A DNA stretch of 64,000 bases, from contig NZ_FYAM01000027.1 in the NCBI RefSeq assembly GCF_900185645.1, positions 186,001 to 250,000 of the forward strand. Direction: 5' to 3'. Numbering within the stretch: position 1 is the stretch's first letter; every line of letters begins with the position of its first letter. Positions 48,835 through 57,459 of this stretch are shown piece after piece. The translations under genes and the position numbers were made by a program. Under the pieces are notes generated by a model. The model ran no database searches, was not told where the DNA came from, and saw nothing but the letters and a program-made list of their open reading frames with translations. This DNA is from Clostridium sp. BSD9I1 (GTDB lineage Bacteria; Bacillota; Clostridia; Clostridiales; Clostridiaceae).

Positions 48835-48863
48835 TTGACAGCAGTATGTCATGGTTTTATGAT
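48835..48863 (+). promoter_or_regulatory. WYL regulator promoter with inverted repeat
   Basis: TTGACA (48835-48840), 17 bases, TATGAT (48858-48863). TGACA and TGTCA at 48836-48851 form an inverted repeat over the -35 and spacer, a possible operator shared with the divergent PNPOx-like gene. Confidence 0.6.
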
Positions 48864-48900
48864 AAAATAAATAAATTTAAAATCAAGGGGGTGCTGATAG

Positions 48901-49833
48901 TTGAAAATAGATAGGTTAATATCCATTATTATGATATTGATTGAACGTAAAAAGGTCAGTGCAACAAGGCTTGCTGAAATGTTTGAAGTGACACCTAGAA
49001 CTATATATAGAGATATAGAAACAATAAACCAGGCAGGCATCCCAATTATTACTTATCCTGGGGTTAATGGTGGTATTGGAATTATGGAAGAGTATAAAGT
49101 AGATAAGAAACTTTTTACAACCTCTGATATTTCAACACTTTTAATGGGTCTTGGAAGCATTTCTACAACATTGTCAAGCGAAGAAATTGTTAATACCCTT
49201 GCAAAAGTAAAAGGTCTGATACCAAAGGAGCAAATTAGAGATATTGAATTAAAATCAAGCCAAATTACTATTGATCTTACCTCGTGGATGGGGAATAAAA
49301 ACCTACAACCCAATCTTGAAAAAATTAAAAGAGGAATGAACGAGAAGAAGATTCTACATTTGAAGTATTCAGACCGCAGCAACAAACAAAGCATTAGAAA
49401 AGTTGAACCTTATCGATTGGTGCTAAAAGATACAAATTGGTATTTACAAGGTTACTGTATTTCCAAAGAAGATTTTCGTATTTTTAAATTATCTCGTATT
49501 TCAGAACTCGAAGTCCTAGAGGATACATTTATTCCTCGTGAATTCCAAGCAAAACCGTTAGGAGCATGGGATTACATAGAGAAAAATATTATAACGATAA
49601 AATTACTAGTTGATGAATCTCTCAGGGAGCAGATGTTAGAGCGTTGTGGAGAAGAGAATATTGAGAACTATGGAGATAATAAGTTAATTGTAAACTTTCC
49701 ATTTATAGAAGATGAGTTTGGCTATAATATTTTACTTGGGTTTGGGGGCAAATGTGAATGTTTAGAGCCGGTGCATGTGAGAGAGGAAGTTATTCGCCGA
49801 ATTAAAAATATGCTAAATGTTTATAAGTACTGA
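48901..49833 (+). CDS. HTH/WYL-domain transcriptional regulator
   Basis: A 310-residue regulator. The helix-turn-helix is KVSATRLAEMFEVTPRTIYRDIETINQAGIPIITYPGVNGGIGI (residues about 18-61) and the WYL domain contains LHLKYSDRSNKQSIRKVEPY and TNWYLQGYC. The start is TTG 48901, with GGGGGTGCTG immediately upstream. It lies between a divergent PNPOx-like gene and a flavodoxin pair and probably controls one or both. The sequence is related to the regulator at 44818 but not close. Confidence 0.88.
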   Translation: MKIDRLISIIMILIERKKVSATRLAEMFEVTPRTIYRDIETINQAGIPIITYPGVNGGIGIMEEYKVDKKLFTTSDISTLLMGLGSISTTLSSEEIVNTLAKVKGLIPKEQIRDIELKSSQITIDLTSWMGNKNLQPNLEKIKRGMNEKKILHLKYSDRSNKQSIRKVEPYRLVLKDTNWYLQGYCISKEDFRIFKLSRISELEVLEDTFIPREFQAKPLGAWDYIEKNIITIKLLVDESLREQMLERCGEENIENYGDNKLIVNFPFIEDEFGYNILLGFGGKCECLEPVHVREEVIRRIKNMLNVYKY

Positions 49834-49916
49834 TTTCATAATTATTATTAAGTAGCATCTTTGTGTTTTAAATAGGATAATTGTCATCAATAATAAAAAG
49901 TAATAGGAGGAATTTA

Positions 49917-50426
49917 ATGAAAGTATTAATTCATGATTTGGAGGAGAATAAATTTCATAGCTTATTTCCAATAGTAAATGAAGAAATAAAAATAATATCT
50001 AAGAGAAATGAAATAAAAAAATGCATCGGTTGTTTCGGATGCTGGTTAAAGACTCCTGGAGAGTGTATTATCAAAGATGGCTATGGTAATACTGGTAAGC
50101 TGCTTTCGGAAAGTGAGGAGCTAATTATTATAAGCAGAATATGTTATGGAGGTTTTAGTCCATTCGTAAAAAATGTACTAGATCGTAATATAGGATATAT
50201 CAGGCCGTTTTTTACAATTCGAAACAATGAGATGCATCATAAAAGCAGATATAGTAAAAGAATAAAGTTCACAGTCATAGCTTATGGGGAAGAGGCCACT
50301 CTCAAAGAGAAAGATACTTTATCAAAGCTTGTTATAGCAAATGGAATTAATTTTAATGTGGTTGAGTCTTCCTGCTGCTTTGTAGATAGCGTTGAAGATA
50401 TCCCCAAATTAAGGGAGGTCCTTTAA
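49917..50426 (+). CDS. Flavodoxin-fold (NADPH-dependent FMN reductase-like) protein
   Basis: A 169-residue protein of the flavodoxin-like fold. CIGCFGCWLKTPGECIIKDG near residues 40-60 is the cysteine motif of the multimeric flavodoxin WrbA-like iron-sulfur flavoproteins of anaerobes, and LIIISRICYGGFSPFVKN is the second FMN-binding strand. The N-terminal loop is short (MKVLIHDLEENK), so FMN binding at the first loop is uncertain. ATG 49917 follows TAGGAGG. The stop overlaps the next start (TAATG), so the two are coupled. Confidence 0.8.
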   Translation: MKVLIHDLEENKFHSLFPIVNEEIKIISKRNEIKKCIGCFGCWLKTPGECIIKDGYGNTGKLLSESEELIIISRICYGGFSPFVKNVLDRNIGYIRPFFTIRNNEMHHKSRYSKRIKFTVIAYGEEATLKEKDTLSKLVIANGINFNVVESSCCFVDSVEDIPKLREVL

Positions 50427-51052
50427 TGAAAATATGTATGATAAATGGAAGTCCTAAAACTAAAGATAGCTGCTCTGGTTATTTAATTGATGAAATGATA
50501 AAACTTTTAGATAATAAAGTTGAAGTGATGGCTTGTAATGCAAATGATAAAACAGATAATAGTGGATCATTTGAAGATATTTATAGTTGTGATAAAATTC
50601 TTTTTGTTTTTCCATTATATGTTGATGCCCTTCCATCACATTTGATTAAATTTTTAGAGTTATTTCAGAAATATATAAAACAGCAGCCGGCTAAAAATAT
50701 CAGCGTTTATGCCATTTCCAATTGCGGTTTTTTTGAAGGGGAACAAAATAAATATGCTCTTAAGATAATAGAGAACTTTTGTGAACGTGCCGGGCTTAGC
50801 TGGGAATTTGGGATAGGAATTGGTGCTGGCCCTTTTATAGGTGAATCTCAGTCTATTCCTTGGCGAGCATTTATTAAAAAGCCTATTTATCATGCTCTCA
50901 TCTCTTTAAAGAATGCTTTACAAACAGGTAATCATCCAAAGGAAAATATATTTATAACAGCAAAAATGCCAAGGTGCATGTATATCTTCGCAGCACATAT
51001 GAGTTGGAAAGCCTTAGCTAGGAAAAATAATTTAAAGGCAAGAGATTTATAG
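50426..51052 (+). CDS. Flavodoxin family protein
   Basis: A 208-residue flavodoxin-fold protein. The FMN loop is MINGSPKTKDSCSGYL at residues about 4-19, and FVFPLYVDALPSHLIKFLE is the typical second strand and aromatic loop. It starts one base inside the preceding gene, showing coupled translation with a related partner; a heterodimer is possible. Its redox role is unknown. No terminator is obvious after it before the tetR promoter. Confidence 0.82.
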   Translation: MKICMINGSPKTKDSCSGYLIDEMIKLLDNKVEVMACNANDKTDNSGSFEDIYSCDKILFVFPLYVDALPSHLIKFLELFQKYIKQQPAKNISVYAISNCGFFEGEQNKYALKIIENFCERAGLSWEFGIGIGAGPFIGESQSIPWRAFIKKPIYHALISLKNALQTGNHPKENIFITAKMPRCMYIFAAHMSWKALARKNNLKARDL

Positions 51053-51085
51053 AATAAATAAGAGCTTACTAAGTAGATGTACTGA

Positions 51086-51132
51086 TTGACAAGTGCATAT
51101 GCTTAGTATATAATCAAAATGAACAATGTTCA
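51086..51132 (+). promoter_or_regulatory. tetR promoter with operator
   Basis: TTGACA (51086-51091), 17 bases, TATAAT (51109-51114): full consensus. TGAACAATGTTCA (51120-51132), a perfect palindrome, lies just downstream. The same 13 bases recur at 51755-51767. Confidence 0.9.
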
Positions 51133-51149
51133 GGTGGTGATATGAAGAC

Positions 51150-51716
51150 ATGAAAAATCATAATGGAAACAATAAGGATAGTATTTTATCAGCAGCTAAG
51201 GATATTGCTGCAAGTCAAGGCATTACAAAGATGGATATACGATCTGTGGCAAAACAAAGTGGTATTGCTATAGGAACGGTATATAATTATTTTCCTTCAA
51301 AGGGAGATTTACTGGTAGCTGTTATCGAGGATTTTTGGGAGGGAGCCTTTTCAAATGTTGATTGGGAAAGCCTTGCCTATAATGATTTTTATAATAACTT
51401 AGAAATAATATATGATTTATTATATGTTTATCTTCATAAGTTCAAGGAAAATTGGTTAGATCAGCTTTCGCTTTTAAAAACACAAGAAAAATTGCTTGGA
51501 AAGCAAAGGCAAAATGAATACTTTAAAAAAATATACTCAAGAATTATAACCTTGATGGATATGGATAATAGCTTAAGGGATTACCCTTGGAATGACATTG
51601 TTTCAAAGGAAAGAACAGCACAGTTTATATTTGAAAATATGCTTATGATCCTTAGAAAAGATGAAAAGGACATGAAGTTTTTAACTATAATTTTAAAAAG
51701 AATATTATGTAATTAA
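51150..51716 (+). CDS. TetR family transcriptional regulator
   Basis: A 188-residue regulator with helix-turn-helix KMDIRSVAKQSGIAIGTVYNYFPSKGDLLVAV at residues about 22-53. Its promoter carries the palindrome TGAACAATGTTCA and the same palindrome precedes the next gene, so it appears to repress both itself and the downstream membrane protein. A four-codon reading frame (ATG at 51141, TGA overlapping the tetR ATG) lies between the ribosome binding site and the start and could tune translation. The ligand is unknown. Confidence 0.9.
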   Translation: MKNHNGNNKDSILSAAKDIAASQGITKMDIRSVAKQSGIAIGTVYNYFPSKGDLLVAVIEDFWEGAFSNVDWESLAYNDFYNNLEIIYDLLYVYLHKFKENWLDQLSLLKTQEKLLGKQRQNEYFKKIYSRIITLMDMDNSLRDYPWNDIVSKERTAQFIFENMLMILRKDEKDMKFLTIILKRILCN

Positions 51717-51754
51717 AGGTCATACTTATGTATGATTTTTAATATAAATAAAAA

Positions 51755-51767
51755 TGAACAATGTTCA
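51755..51767 (+). promoter_or_regulatory. Second copy of the TetR operator
   Basis: TGAACAATGTTCA, identical to 51120-51132, lies 22 bases before the membrane protein gene. No clear -35/-10 pair was placed here. Confidence 0.85.
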
Positions 51768-51789
51768 TATTTAAAATAGGAGGATTAAT

Positions 51790-52476
51790 ATGCAAGCAAT
51801 TATGGAAACTTTATTTGATGTAGTTTATTTACTTAGTGTTATTACGCTAGGATTAAAAATGGCAAGAAACAGTGGTGATAATAAAGAGTATAAGCTTTTT
51901 GGATGGATGGCAATTTTACTAGGAGCAGGGGATGCGTTTCATTTGATACCTAGATCCTATGCACTGTTAACAACTGGACTTGAGGCAAATGCTGCTGCAC
52001 TTGGATTTGGCAAATTAGTAACATCTATTACTATGACTATGTTTTATGTGATTTTGTATCACATATGGAGACAGCGTTATAATATTGAAGGATATAAAAA
52101 ACTTACATTTTCAATTTATGCGTTAGGCGTTGTTAGAATAGCATTATGTTTATTTCCTCAAAATGACTGGCTAAACTATTACGCTCCAGTTTCATGGGGA
52201 ATATATAGAAATATTCCGTTTGCTATAATGGGAATTATCATAATATGTATTTTTTATTCTGAAGCTAAAAAGCACAATGATAACAATTTTAAATTTATGT
52301 GGTTTGCAATTGTACTTTCTTTTGCATTTTATATCCCTGTTGTGATTTGGGCTACTGAAATCAGATGGATTGGAATATTGATGATACCAAAGACCCTGGC
52401 CTACGTTTGGATAGTAGTTATGGGTTATAAAAGTAAAAGTGCCACCCACATGGCAAGTGGCAAGTTTAATGTTTAA
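51790..52476 (+). CDS. Integral membrane protein under TetR control
   Basis: A 228-residue protein with about seven hydrophobic segments (TLFDVVYLLSVITLGLKM; FGWMAILLGAGDAFHLI; LVTSITMTMFYVILYHIW; NIPFAIMGIIIICIFY; MWFAIVLSFAFYIPVVIW; MIPKTLAYVWIVVMGY). I do not recognise the family. The last codons (KSATHMASGKFNV) are encoded by a copy of the dispersed 29-base repeat, so the native C-terminus was probably changed by its insertion. ATG 51790 follows AGGAGG, and the TetR operator lies upstream. It converges on the DUF346 gene. Confidence 0.75.
   Translation: MQAIMETLFDVVYLLSVITLGLKMARNSGDNKEYKLFGWMAILLGAGDAFHLIPRSYALLTTGLEANAAALGFGKLVTSITMTMFYVILYHIWRQRYNIEGYKKLTFSIYALGVVRIALCLFPQNDWLNYYAPVSWGIYRNIPFAIMGIIIICIFYSEAKKHNDNNFKFMWFAIVLSFAFYIPVVIWATEIRWIGILMIPKTLAYVWIVVMGYKSKSATHMASGKFNV
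52439..52467 (+). repeat. GC-rich dispersed repeat, copy 1
   Basis: Starts GTGCCACCCACATGGC and ends AAGTGGCAAGTTT, with a GCCAC/GTGGC inverted pair. It is identical over 29 bases to copy 2 (53955-53983) and differs at two positions from copy 3 (58588-58616). It lies in the last codons of the 51790 gene. Confidence 0.9.
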
Positions 52477-52502
52477 ATATGAAATTCAATAGAAATAAAT
52501 AT

Positions 52503-52543
52503 GCCGGGCCAGGGGATTAAATAGCACCTGATCCGGCTTTTTC
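52503..52543. terminator. Bidirectional terminator
   Basis: GCCGG and CAGG pair with CCTG and CCGGC, followed by TTTTTCT. It lies between the convergent membrane protein and DUF346 genes. Confidence 0.8.
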
Positions 52544-52554
52544 TAATAAATTAA

Positions 52555-53883
52555 CTAACTTCTCCAAATGTGCCATAGAGCATTGTTTGTACCACGAGCA
52601 AATACATCGGTTCTGCTTGGGCCCCAAGATACTGCAGCTGGATCAGAAGTTATTCTTCCTCCAAGGTTGCTCCAATTGCTCCAGCGAGAACCATTCCAAG
52701 ACATTGTCATCAATTGATTGTTTTGGCCTCTAGCAAATACTTCAAGTCTATTGGCTGCTCTTGAGGATACTGCAGGAGCTGAGGTTAAGTTTCCACCAAG
52801 GTCCTCCCAATTACTCCATCGGGAACCATCCCACCATTTATGATATAAGCGGTTACGTTCACCGCGGGCAAATACATCAATTCTATTATTTCCCCAGGAA
52901 ACTGCGCTAGGTGCAGATGTTAATGTTCCGCCAAGGTTTTCCCAATCACTCCAGCGGGTGCCATCCCACCATTTGTGATATAAAGCATTATCTGTACCTC
53001 TTACAAAGGTATCAAGCCTGTTAGCTGCCCAAGAAGAAACAGTAGGAGCTGAAGTTAAACCTCCGCCAAGGTCTTCCCATTGACTCCAGCGAGAACCGTC
53101 CCACCATATATGCCACATTGCATTATTTGTACCAGCAGCAAATACATCGATTCTATTGTTTCCCCAGGAAACTGCAGCAGGGGCTGAGGTTAAAGTGCCA
53201 CCAAGACGCTCCCAATCGCTCCAGCGTGAACCATTCCACCATTTATGATATAAAGAATTATCGGTTCCAGCTCCAAAAACATCAAGCCTGTTAGGTGCCC
53301 AGGAAGAAACTCCAGGACCGGAATTTAAAACTCCACCAAGATCCTCCCATTGACTCCATCTATCACCGGGAGCAGGTCCAGGGCCAGGCCCAGGTGAAGG
53401 AGGTCTGCTAATATTTCTTAAAACAAATTCTATTATATCTCTAATGGTTGAATTTATTATATTGTTAGGGATACCGGCTGAACGAAGATCAGAGAATATC
53501 GACTCATTATTTCTTCTGAAGTCATTAAATATAGCATTTCTTCTTGCATTTATGTTTCCGCTATGTCTTCCTGCATTATCTATTGTATAATTTATAACAT
53601 TTCTAAAGTAATTATCGACTATAGGTTGAAAACTTTTATTAAGTTGAGGCTGCTGAGTATTAAGTAATGATAATATTCTAGTTACTTCCTGCTGAGGAGC
53701 TCTAAAGTTATCGAATTCATATTCTTCATAAAAGGAGGGAACGGTTTCAAGTTCATCTTCCTCATAGAAGGGTTCAAAGTTTTCAAATTCATCAAAGTCC
53801 TCAACACTTCGCATTTGATTATTTGAAAATGGGCAAATATCTTGATTTATACAATTAGGACAATAAAAAAAACGATTATACAT
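52555..53883 (-). CDS. DUF346 beta-propeller protein with Cys/acidic N-terminus
   Basis: A 442-residue protein. The N-terminus has four cysteines (FYCPNCINQDICPF) and then a very acidic stretch, a helical region of about 90 residues (QPIVDNYFRNVINYTID... IIEFVLRNI), and a Pro/Gly linker (SPGPGPGPAPG). From about residue 175 there are six tandem 45-residue repeats of the form WSxWEDLGG..SAP..SW..NRxDVFxRGTDNALYHKWW, one beta-propeller blade each. Repeats 1, 3, 5 (VSSWAxNRLD) and 2, 4, 6 (AVSWGNNRID) form two alternating classes. This is the DUF346 repeat, related to sugar-binding fucolectin-like propellers. There is no signal peptide, and a spore or surface role is only a guess. GGAGG lies before the ATG. 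Confidence 0.85.
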   Translation of the reverse strand: MYNRFFYCPNCINQDICPFSNNQMRSVEDFDEFENFEPFYEEDELETVPSFYEEYEFDNFRAPQQEVTRILSLLNTQQPQLNKSFQPIVDNYFRNVINYTIDNAGRHSGNINARRNAIFNDFRRNNESIFSDLRSAGIPNNIINSTIRDIIEFVLRNISRPPSPGPGPGPAPGDRWSQWEDLGGVLNSGPGVSSWAPNRLDVFGAGTDNSLYHKWWNGSRWSDWERLGGTLTSAPAAVSWGNNRIDVFAAGTNNAMWHIWWDGSRWSQWEDLGGGLTSAPTVSSWAANRLDTFVRGTDNALYHKWWDGTRWSDWENLGGTLTSAPSAVSWGNNRIDVFARGERNRLYHKWWDGSRWSNWEDLGGNLTSAPAVSSRAANRLEVFARGQNNQLMTMSWNGSRWSNWSNLGGRITSDPAAVSWGPSRTDVFARGTNNALWHIWRS

Positions 53884-53954
53884 TGGAAACCTCCTTGGAT
53901 TTTACTAAGGGTTAAATCCTCATCAATTATATTGTATTCGGAAAGATAAAAAAG

Positions 53955-53983
53955 GTGCCACCCACATGGCAAGTGGCAAGTTT
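53955..53983 (+). repeat. GC-rich dispersed repeat, copy 2
   Basis: Same 29 bases as at 52439-52467. It is 72 bases upstream of the DUF346 gene start and 130 bases before the FG-GAP gene. On the minus strand it offers a TTGCCA -35-like element but no good -10 follows at 17 bases. Confidence 0.9.
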
Positions 53984-54112
53984 GTTTTAACAAAAAAATA
54001 GGAGATGATTAACAACTTTTATACTAAAACAGTTCTCTATCTAATGGAATGTAACAAGGTTATTGTTTAGTACATAAGATATTATGAAAGCTTATATTGA
54101 AGAGGAGTTGCC

Positions 54113-54838
54113 ATGTATAATTGTTATTTTAGATCTAATGAGATATATCCAAGAGTTGTTGCTTATGCTACAGGGGACGTAAATGGTGATAGGATACCTG
54201 ATAATGTATATTTGACTGGTAGAAAAATGCCAGACAGCCCATTTATTCAAAATATTACTCTTATAATACAGGATGGAACAACAGGTAGGGCTAAGGGGAT
54301 ACATCTTAGTGAAAATGCAGGATATAATCCTACGCTATTTTTAGGAGATTTTACTGGAGATGGTGTAGATGATATCTTAGTCAGCATTAATTCAGGTGGA
54401 AGTGGCGGAATAATGTATCACTATATTTATTCCTTTGCTAACAATGTAGCAAAATTATTATTTGACTTTAATGCATATAATGAAGAATATAATTATGATA
54501 TTACTTATAAAGATAACTACAAGGTTGAAGTTATCAGTGAAAATAATAATGAGAAGTACATTATAGATATATCTACCAGGGGAGAAGAGTATTTAAGTGA
54601 AATATATGATGAAAACGGAAAGCTAAAGCAGCCAATTAGTGGATTTGTAAATCCATTAAGCGGATTATATCCTGTGGATTTTGATTCAAATGGAGTGTAC
54701 GAGTTGCTAGCATATCAAAAAATAGCTGGCAGGTATAATGCAGATTCTTTAGGATATGTTTTGAATACATTAAAATGGAAAGATAACAGGTTTGTTTTGG
54801 ATAACCAAAATGTTGCTATCTTTGGATTACAATCATAG
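54113..54838 (+). CDS. FG-GAP/VCBS repeat protein
   Basis: A 241-residue protein with FG-GAP/VCBS-like calcium-binding stretches: TGDVNGDRIPDNVYL near residue 20, LGDFTGDGVDDILV near 76 and VDFDSNGVYELLAY near 185. Each has the Asp-rich loop typical of these beta-propeller repeats. There is no signal peptide, as in some spore-associated FG-GAP proteins of Firmicutes. Three visible repeats are fewer than a full seven-blade propeller. It is divergent from the DUF346 gene, 229 bases apart, and the dispersed repeat lies between them. GAGGAG precedes the ATG. Confidence 0.75.
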   Translation: MYNCYFRSNEIYPRVVAYATGDVNGDRIPDNVYLTGRKMPDSPFIQNITLIIQDGTTGRAKGIHLSENAGYNPTLFLGDFTGDGVDDILVSINSGGSGGIMYHYIYSFANNVAKLLFDFNAYNEEYNYDITYKDNYKVEVISENNNEKYIIDISTRGEEYLSEIYDENGKLKQPISGFVNPLSGLYPVDFDSNGVYELLAYQKIAGRYNADSLGYVLNTLKWKDNRFVLDNQNVAIFGLQS

Positions 54839-54856
54839 CTATACTTACAATTTAAT

Positions 54857-54892
54857 AAAAAAGACCGTCTGCTAAAAAGGCGGTCTTTTCAA
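54857..54892. terminator. Bidirectional terminator
   Basis: AAGACCG pairs with CGGTCTT with A- and T-rich ends; it separates the FG-GAP gene from the thi operon, which converge. Confidence 0.85.
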
Positions 54893-54925
54893 GTGAAGTT
54901 TAAAAGTCCTAATTTTAATTTCTAC

Positions 54926-55510
54926 TTATATTCTAAAACTGTAACTCAGCTCAACTGGATTTGGACAAGTCATAGCTTCAGACATTATACACATTCCCGC
55001 TGCCCCTGCATTTATAACATCTTTTACTTTATCCTTTGTTATGCCGCCTATAGCAAATACCGGAATTGAAGTACAATCGCATGCTTCTTTTAAAAATGAG
55101 AGACCTCTTGGCGGAACTCCTTTTTTACAATTCGTAGAAAAGATATGTCCTGCGATTAAATAGGAAGCTCCTAAATCCTCTGCTTCTTTTGCTTCAAGCA
55201 GGGAGTGAACAGATGCACCTATATTAGTAAACTGATGCAGCTCACTTTTATATTTTCTTAAATCTGATATTGATAAATGGATATTAGGAAGCTTTAGTTT
55301 TGAAGCTACCTGAATATTTTGGTTGATAATAAGCGGTACTTCATGTATATCACAGATTTCTTTTAGTTTTATAGCTAAGCATTCATATTCTTCTAGGCTT
55401 AAATCTTTTTCTCTAAGCATTATTGCATGAGGATTTCCCTTTGCTATGTCATTTATTCTATTCAAAAAATCATCTTTGCAAAGTTTTCGATTGGTTAAAC
55501 AAATTAGCAT
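54926..55510 (-). CDS. tenI: TenI-like thiazole tautomerase/ThiE paralogue
   Basis: A 194-residue TIM-barrel protein of the ThiE/TenI family. The segments ASVHSLLEAKEAEDLGASYL, GHIFSTNCKKG and VFAIGGITKDKVKDVINAG match TenI, which isomerises the thiazole product of ThiG, rather than ThiE: the usual ThiE INDR and HLGQ motifs read INQN and HLSI here. The His of GHIF is the TenI catalytic residue. It is the last gene of the thiS-F-G-H operon, nine bases after thiH. AGGAGG precedes the ATG. ThiE activity cannot be fully excluded. Confidence 0.82.
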   Translation of the reverse strand: MLICLTNRKLCKDDFLNRINDIAKGNPHAIMLREKDLSLEEYECLAIKLKEICDIHEVPLIINQNIQVASKLKLPNIHLSISDLRKYKSELHQFTNIGASVHSLLEAKEAEDLGASYLIAGHIFSTNCKKGVPPRGLSFLKEACDCTSIPVFAIGGITKDKVKDVINAGAAGMCIMSEAMTCPNPVELSYSFRI

Positions 55511-55519
55511 TTTGGCCTC

Positions 55520-56674
55520 CTAAACTCTAACATAATCTGAATAAACAGGCTGCAGTCCTCGGCTTAAAATCATCTGGTGCACTTCATCCACATTTCTAGG
55601 GTCAGAAATTTCAAATTGCTCATCACCTTTTTCATCTCCATTATGGCCGCCAACACCAACTTTTACACCTGCTGATATTTTTGTAGCTGCCATTCCGATA
55701 ACATGGTCACGGAATCCTGCTCTTTCTCTTGTGGAAATTGTGATTCCGGCAAAGGGCATAAGTAATCGATAAGCTAGCATTACTTGTAAAAGTTGTTTTT
55801 CATGAACATCGTTAGGATTATTATCTGCATTGTTTATGTAAGGTCTTAAACGAGGAGTGGAGAAGGAGATTTCTGCATGAGGATATTTTTGCTGTATAAA
55901 AAATGCATGTAAACCCGCTGCAAAAGCATCCTTTCGAAAGTCGTCTAGCCCAAGCAGCGCTCCAAAAGAAACACCACGCATGCCGCCTAATAAAGCACGT
56001 TCTTGTGAATGAAAGCGGTAGGGGAAAATTCTTTTTGGACCGGTTAAATGAACTTGTTCGTATTTATCCGGATTGTAAGTTTCTTGATAAACAGAAACAA
56101 AGTCGGCGCCACATTCATGTAAGTAATCATATTCATTTGAGTTTAATGGATATATTTCAATACCAACTGTAGAAAAATATTTTGCAGCTAATTTAACTGC
56201 TTCTCCAATATACTCTATTCCAGACATAGGACGAGATTCTCCTGTTAAAAGTAAAATCTCCTTTAAGCCAGTGGATGCAATTTCTTTTAATTCGTCCTCT
56301 ATTTCATTTAAAGAAAGCTTGCCTCTGTGAATTTTGTTTTTACAATTAAAGCCGCAGTAAACACAATGATTTTCACAATAGTTAGAAATATATAATGGTG
56401 TAAACATGCAAACAGAATTGCCAAAATGTTTTCTAGTCTTTGACATTGCCTTCCTTGCCATGTGTTCTAAATAGGGCATAGCAGCAGGGGAAAGTATGGC
56501 TGCATAATCATCTAGTGAAAGGTTGTCTTTCATTAATGCATTTCTCACATCACTATCGGTATATTGATGATAATCATACTTATGAACTAATTTTAATACC
56601 TTGTCCATGATATCGGAATTGAGAGCTTCCATTCCGTCTAAATATTCCATATGATTTATTCTATTTGATTCCAT
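55520..56674 (-). CDS. thiH: 2-iminoacetate synthase ThiH
   Basis: A 384-residue radical-SAM tyrosine lyase that cleaves tyrosine to give dehydroglycine (2-iminoacetate) for thiazole formation in anaerobes. The cluster motif CENHCVYCGFNC supplies CxxxCxxC at about residue 90. ILLLTGESR, GAEFVSVYQETYN-like and PRLRPYINN further match ThiH. It lies between thiG and tenI with 2- and 9-base gaps. GGAGGATT lies before the ATG. It requires S-adenosylmethionine and a 4Fe-4S cluster and works with ThiG. Confidence 0.95.
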   Translation of the reverse strand: MESNRINHMEYLDGMEALNSDIMDKVLKLVHKYDYHQYTDSDVRNALMKDNLSLDDYAAILSPAAMPYLEHMARKAMSKTRKHFGNSVCMFTPLYISNYCENHCVYCGFNCKNKIHRGKLSLNEIEDELKEIASTGLKEILLLTGESRPMSGIEYIGEAVKLAAKYFSTVGIEIYPLNSNEYDYLHECGADFVSVYQETYNPDKYEQVHLTGPKRIFPYRFHSQERALLGGMRGVSFGALLGLDDFRKDAFAAGLHAFFIQQKYPHAEISFSTPRLRPYINNADNNPNDVHEKQLLQVMLAYRLLMPFAGITISTRERAGFRDHVIGMAATKISAGVKVGVGGHNGDEKGDEQFEISDPRNVDEVHQMILSRGLQPVYSDYVRV

Positions 56675-56676
56675 AA

Positions 56677-57444
56677 TTAATCCTCCAAGAATCCAGTTAA
56701 TGGACTAGATGCCTCAGCTTTTAAATCCAATACTCTACCAAGGCCTGCAAGATAGGCGCTGCGTCCTGCTTCAATAGCCTGCTTAAATGCTTTTGCCATT
56801 GCTGCAATGTCCTTTGCTGTTGCAACTGCAGTATTACACATAACAGCATCTACACCCATTTCCATTGCTTCACAGGCTTGAGATGGACGTCCAATACCAG
56901 CATCTACAATAATAGGTAAGTTTATTTCATCTACTAAGATTTGTATAAAATCTTTTGTACAAAGCCCTTTATTACTTCCAATAGGTGCAGCTAATGGCAT
57001 TACTGCTGAGGCACCAGCATTTACAAGTGATCTTGCCACATTCAAATCCGGATACATATATGGCATAACAATGAAGCCTTCCTTTGCTAGCATTTCTGTA
57101 GCCTTAATTGTTTCATAGTTGTCCGGCATTAAATATTTAGAATCATGAATAACTTCTACTTTTACAAAACTGCCGCAGCCAATTTCTCTTGAAAGTCTAG
57201 CAATTCTCACTGCTTCCTCTGCAGTTCTTGCTCCAGAAGTGTTTGGAAGTAATGTAATTCCCTTTGGTATGTAATCTAATATGTTTTCTTCTCCACCTAC
57301 ATTTGCACGGCGTAGTGCAAGGGTTACCATTTCTACTTCACCATGCTCAATAGCTGCTTTTGTTAGATCTAATGAAAATTTACCTGAACCTAATATAAAT
57401 CTTGATTTAAATTCATACCCACCAATTATTAACTTATCACTCAT
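56677..57444 (-). CDS. thiG: Thiazole synthase ThiG
   Basis: A 255-residue TIM-barrel enzyme that joins 1-deoxyxylulose phosphate, dehydroglycine and ThiS-thiocarboxylate sulfur into the thiazole phosphate. The N-terminus [20 protein letters not shown], the Schiff-base Lys region FVKVEVIHD and [16 protein letters not shown] are hallmarks. ATG 57444 is chosen with GGAAAGG upstream at fair spacing; ATG 57453 is too close to it. It is coupled to thiF with 15 bases between and to thiH with 2. Confidence 0.95.
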   Translation of the reverse strand: MSDKLIIGGYEFKSRFILGSGKFSLDLTKAAIEHGEVEMVTLALRRANVGGEENILDYIPKGITLLPNTSGARTAEEAVRIARLSREIGCGSFVKVEVIHDSKYLMPDNYETIKATEMLAKEGFIVMPYMYPDLNVARSLVNAGASAVMPLAAPIGSNKGLCTKDFIQILVDEINLPIIVDAGIGRPSQACEAMEMGVDAVMCNTAVATAKDIAAMAKAFKQAIEAGRSAYLAGLGRVLDLKAEASSPLTGFLED

Positions 57445-57459
57445 TTTTAACATCCTTTC

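Noticed and set aside
52560-53390. CRISPR-like or tandem non-coding repeat array
   Set aside because: The DNA periodicity comes from the six 45-residue protein blades of the DUF346 gene.
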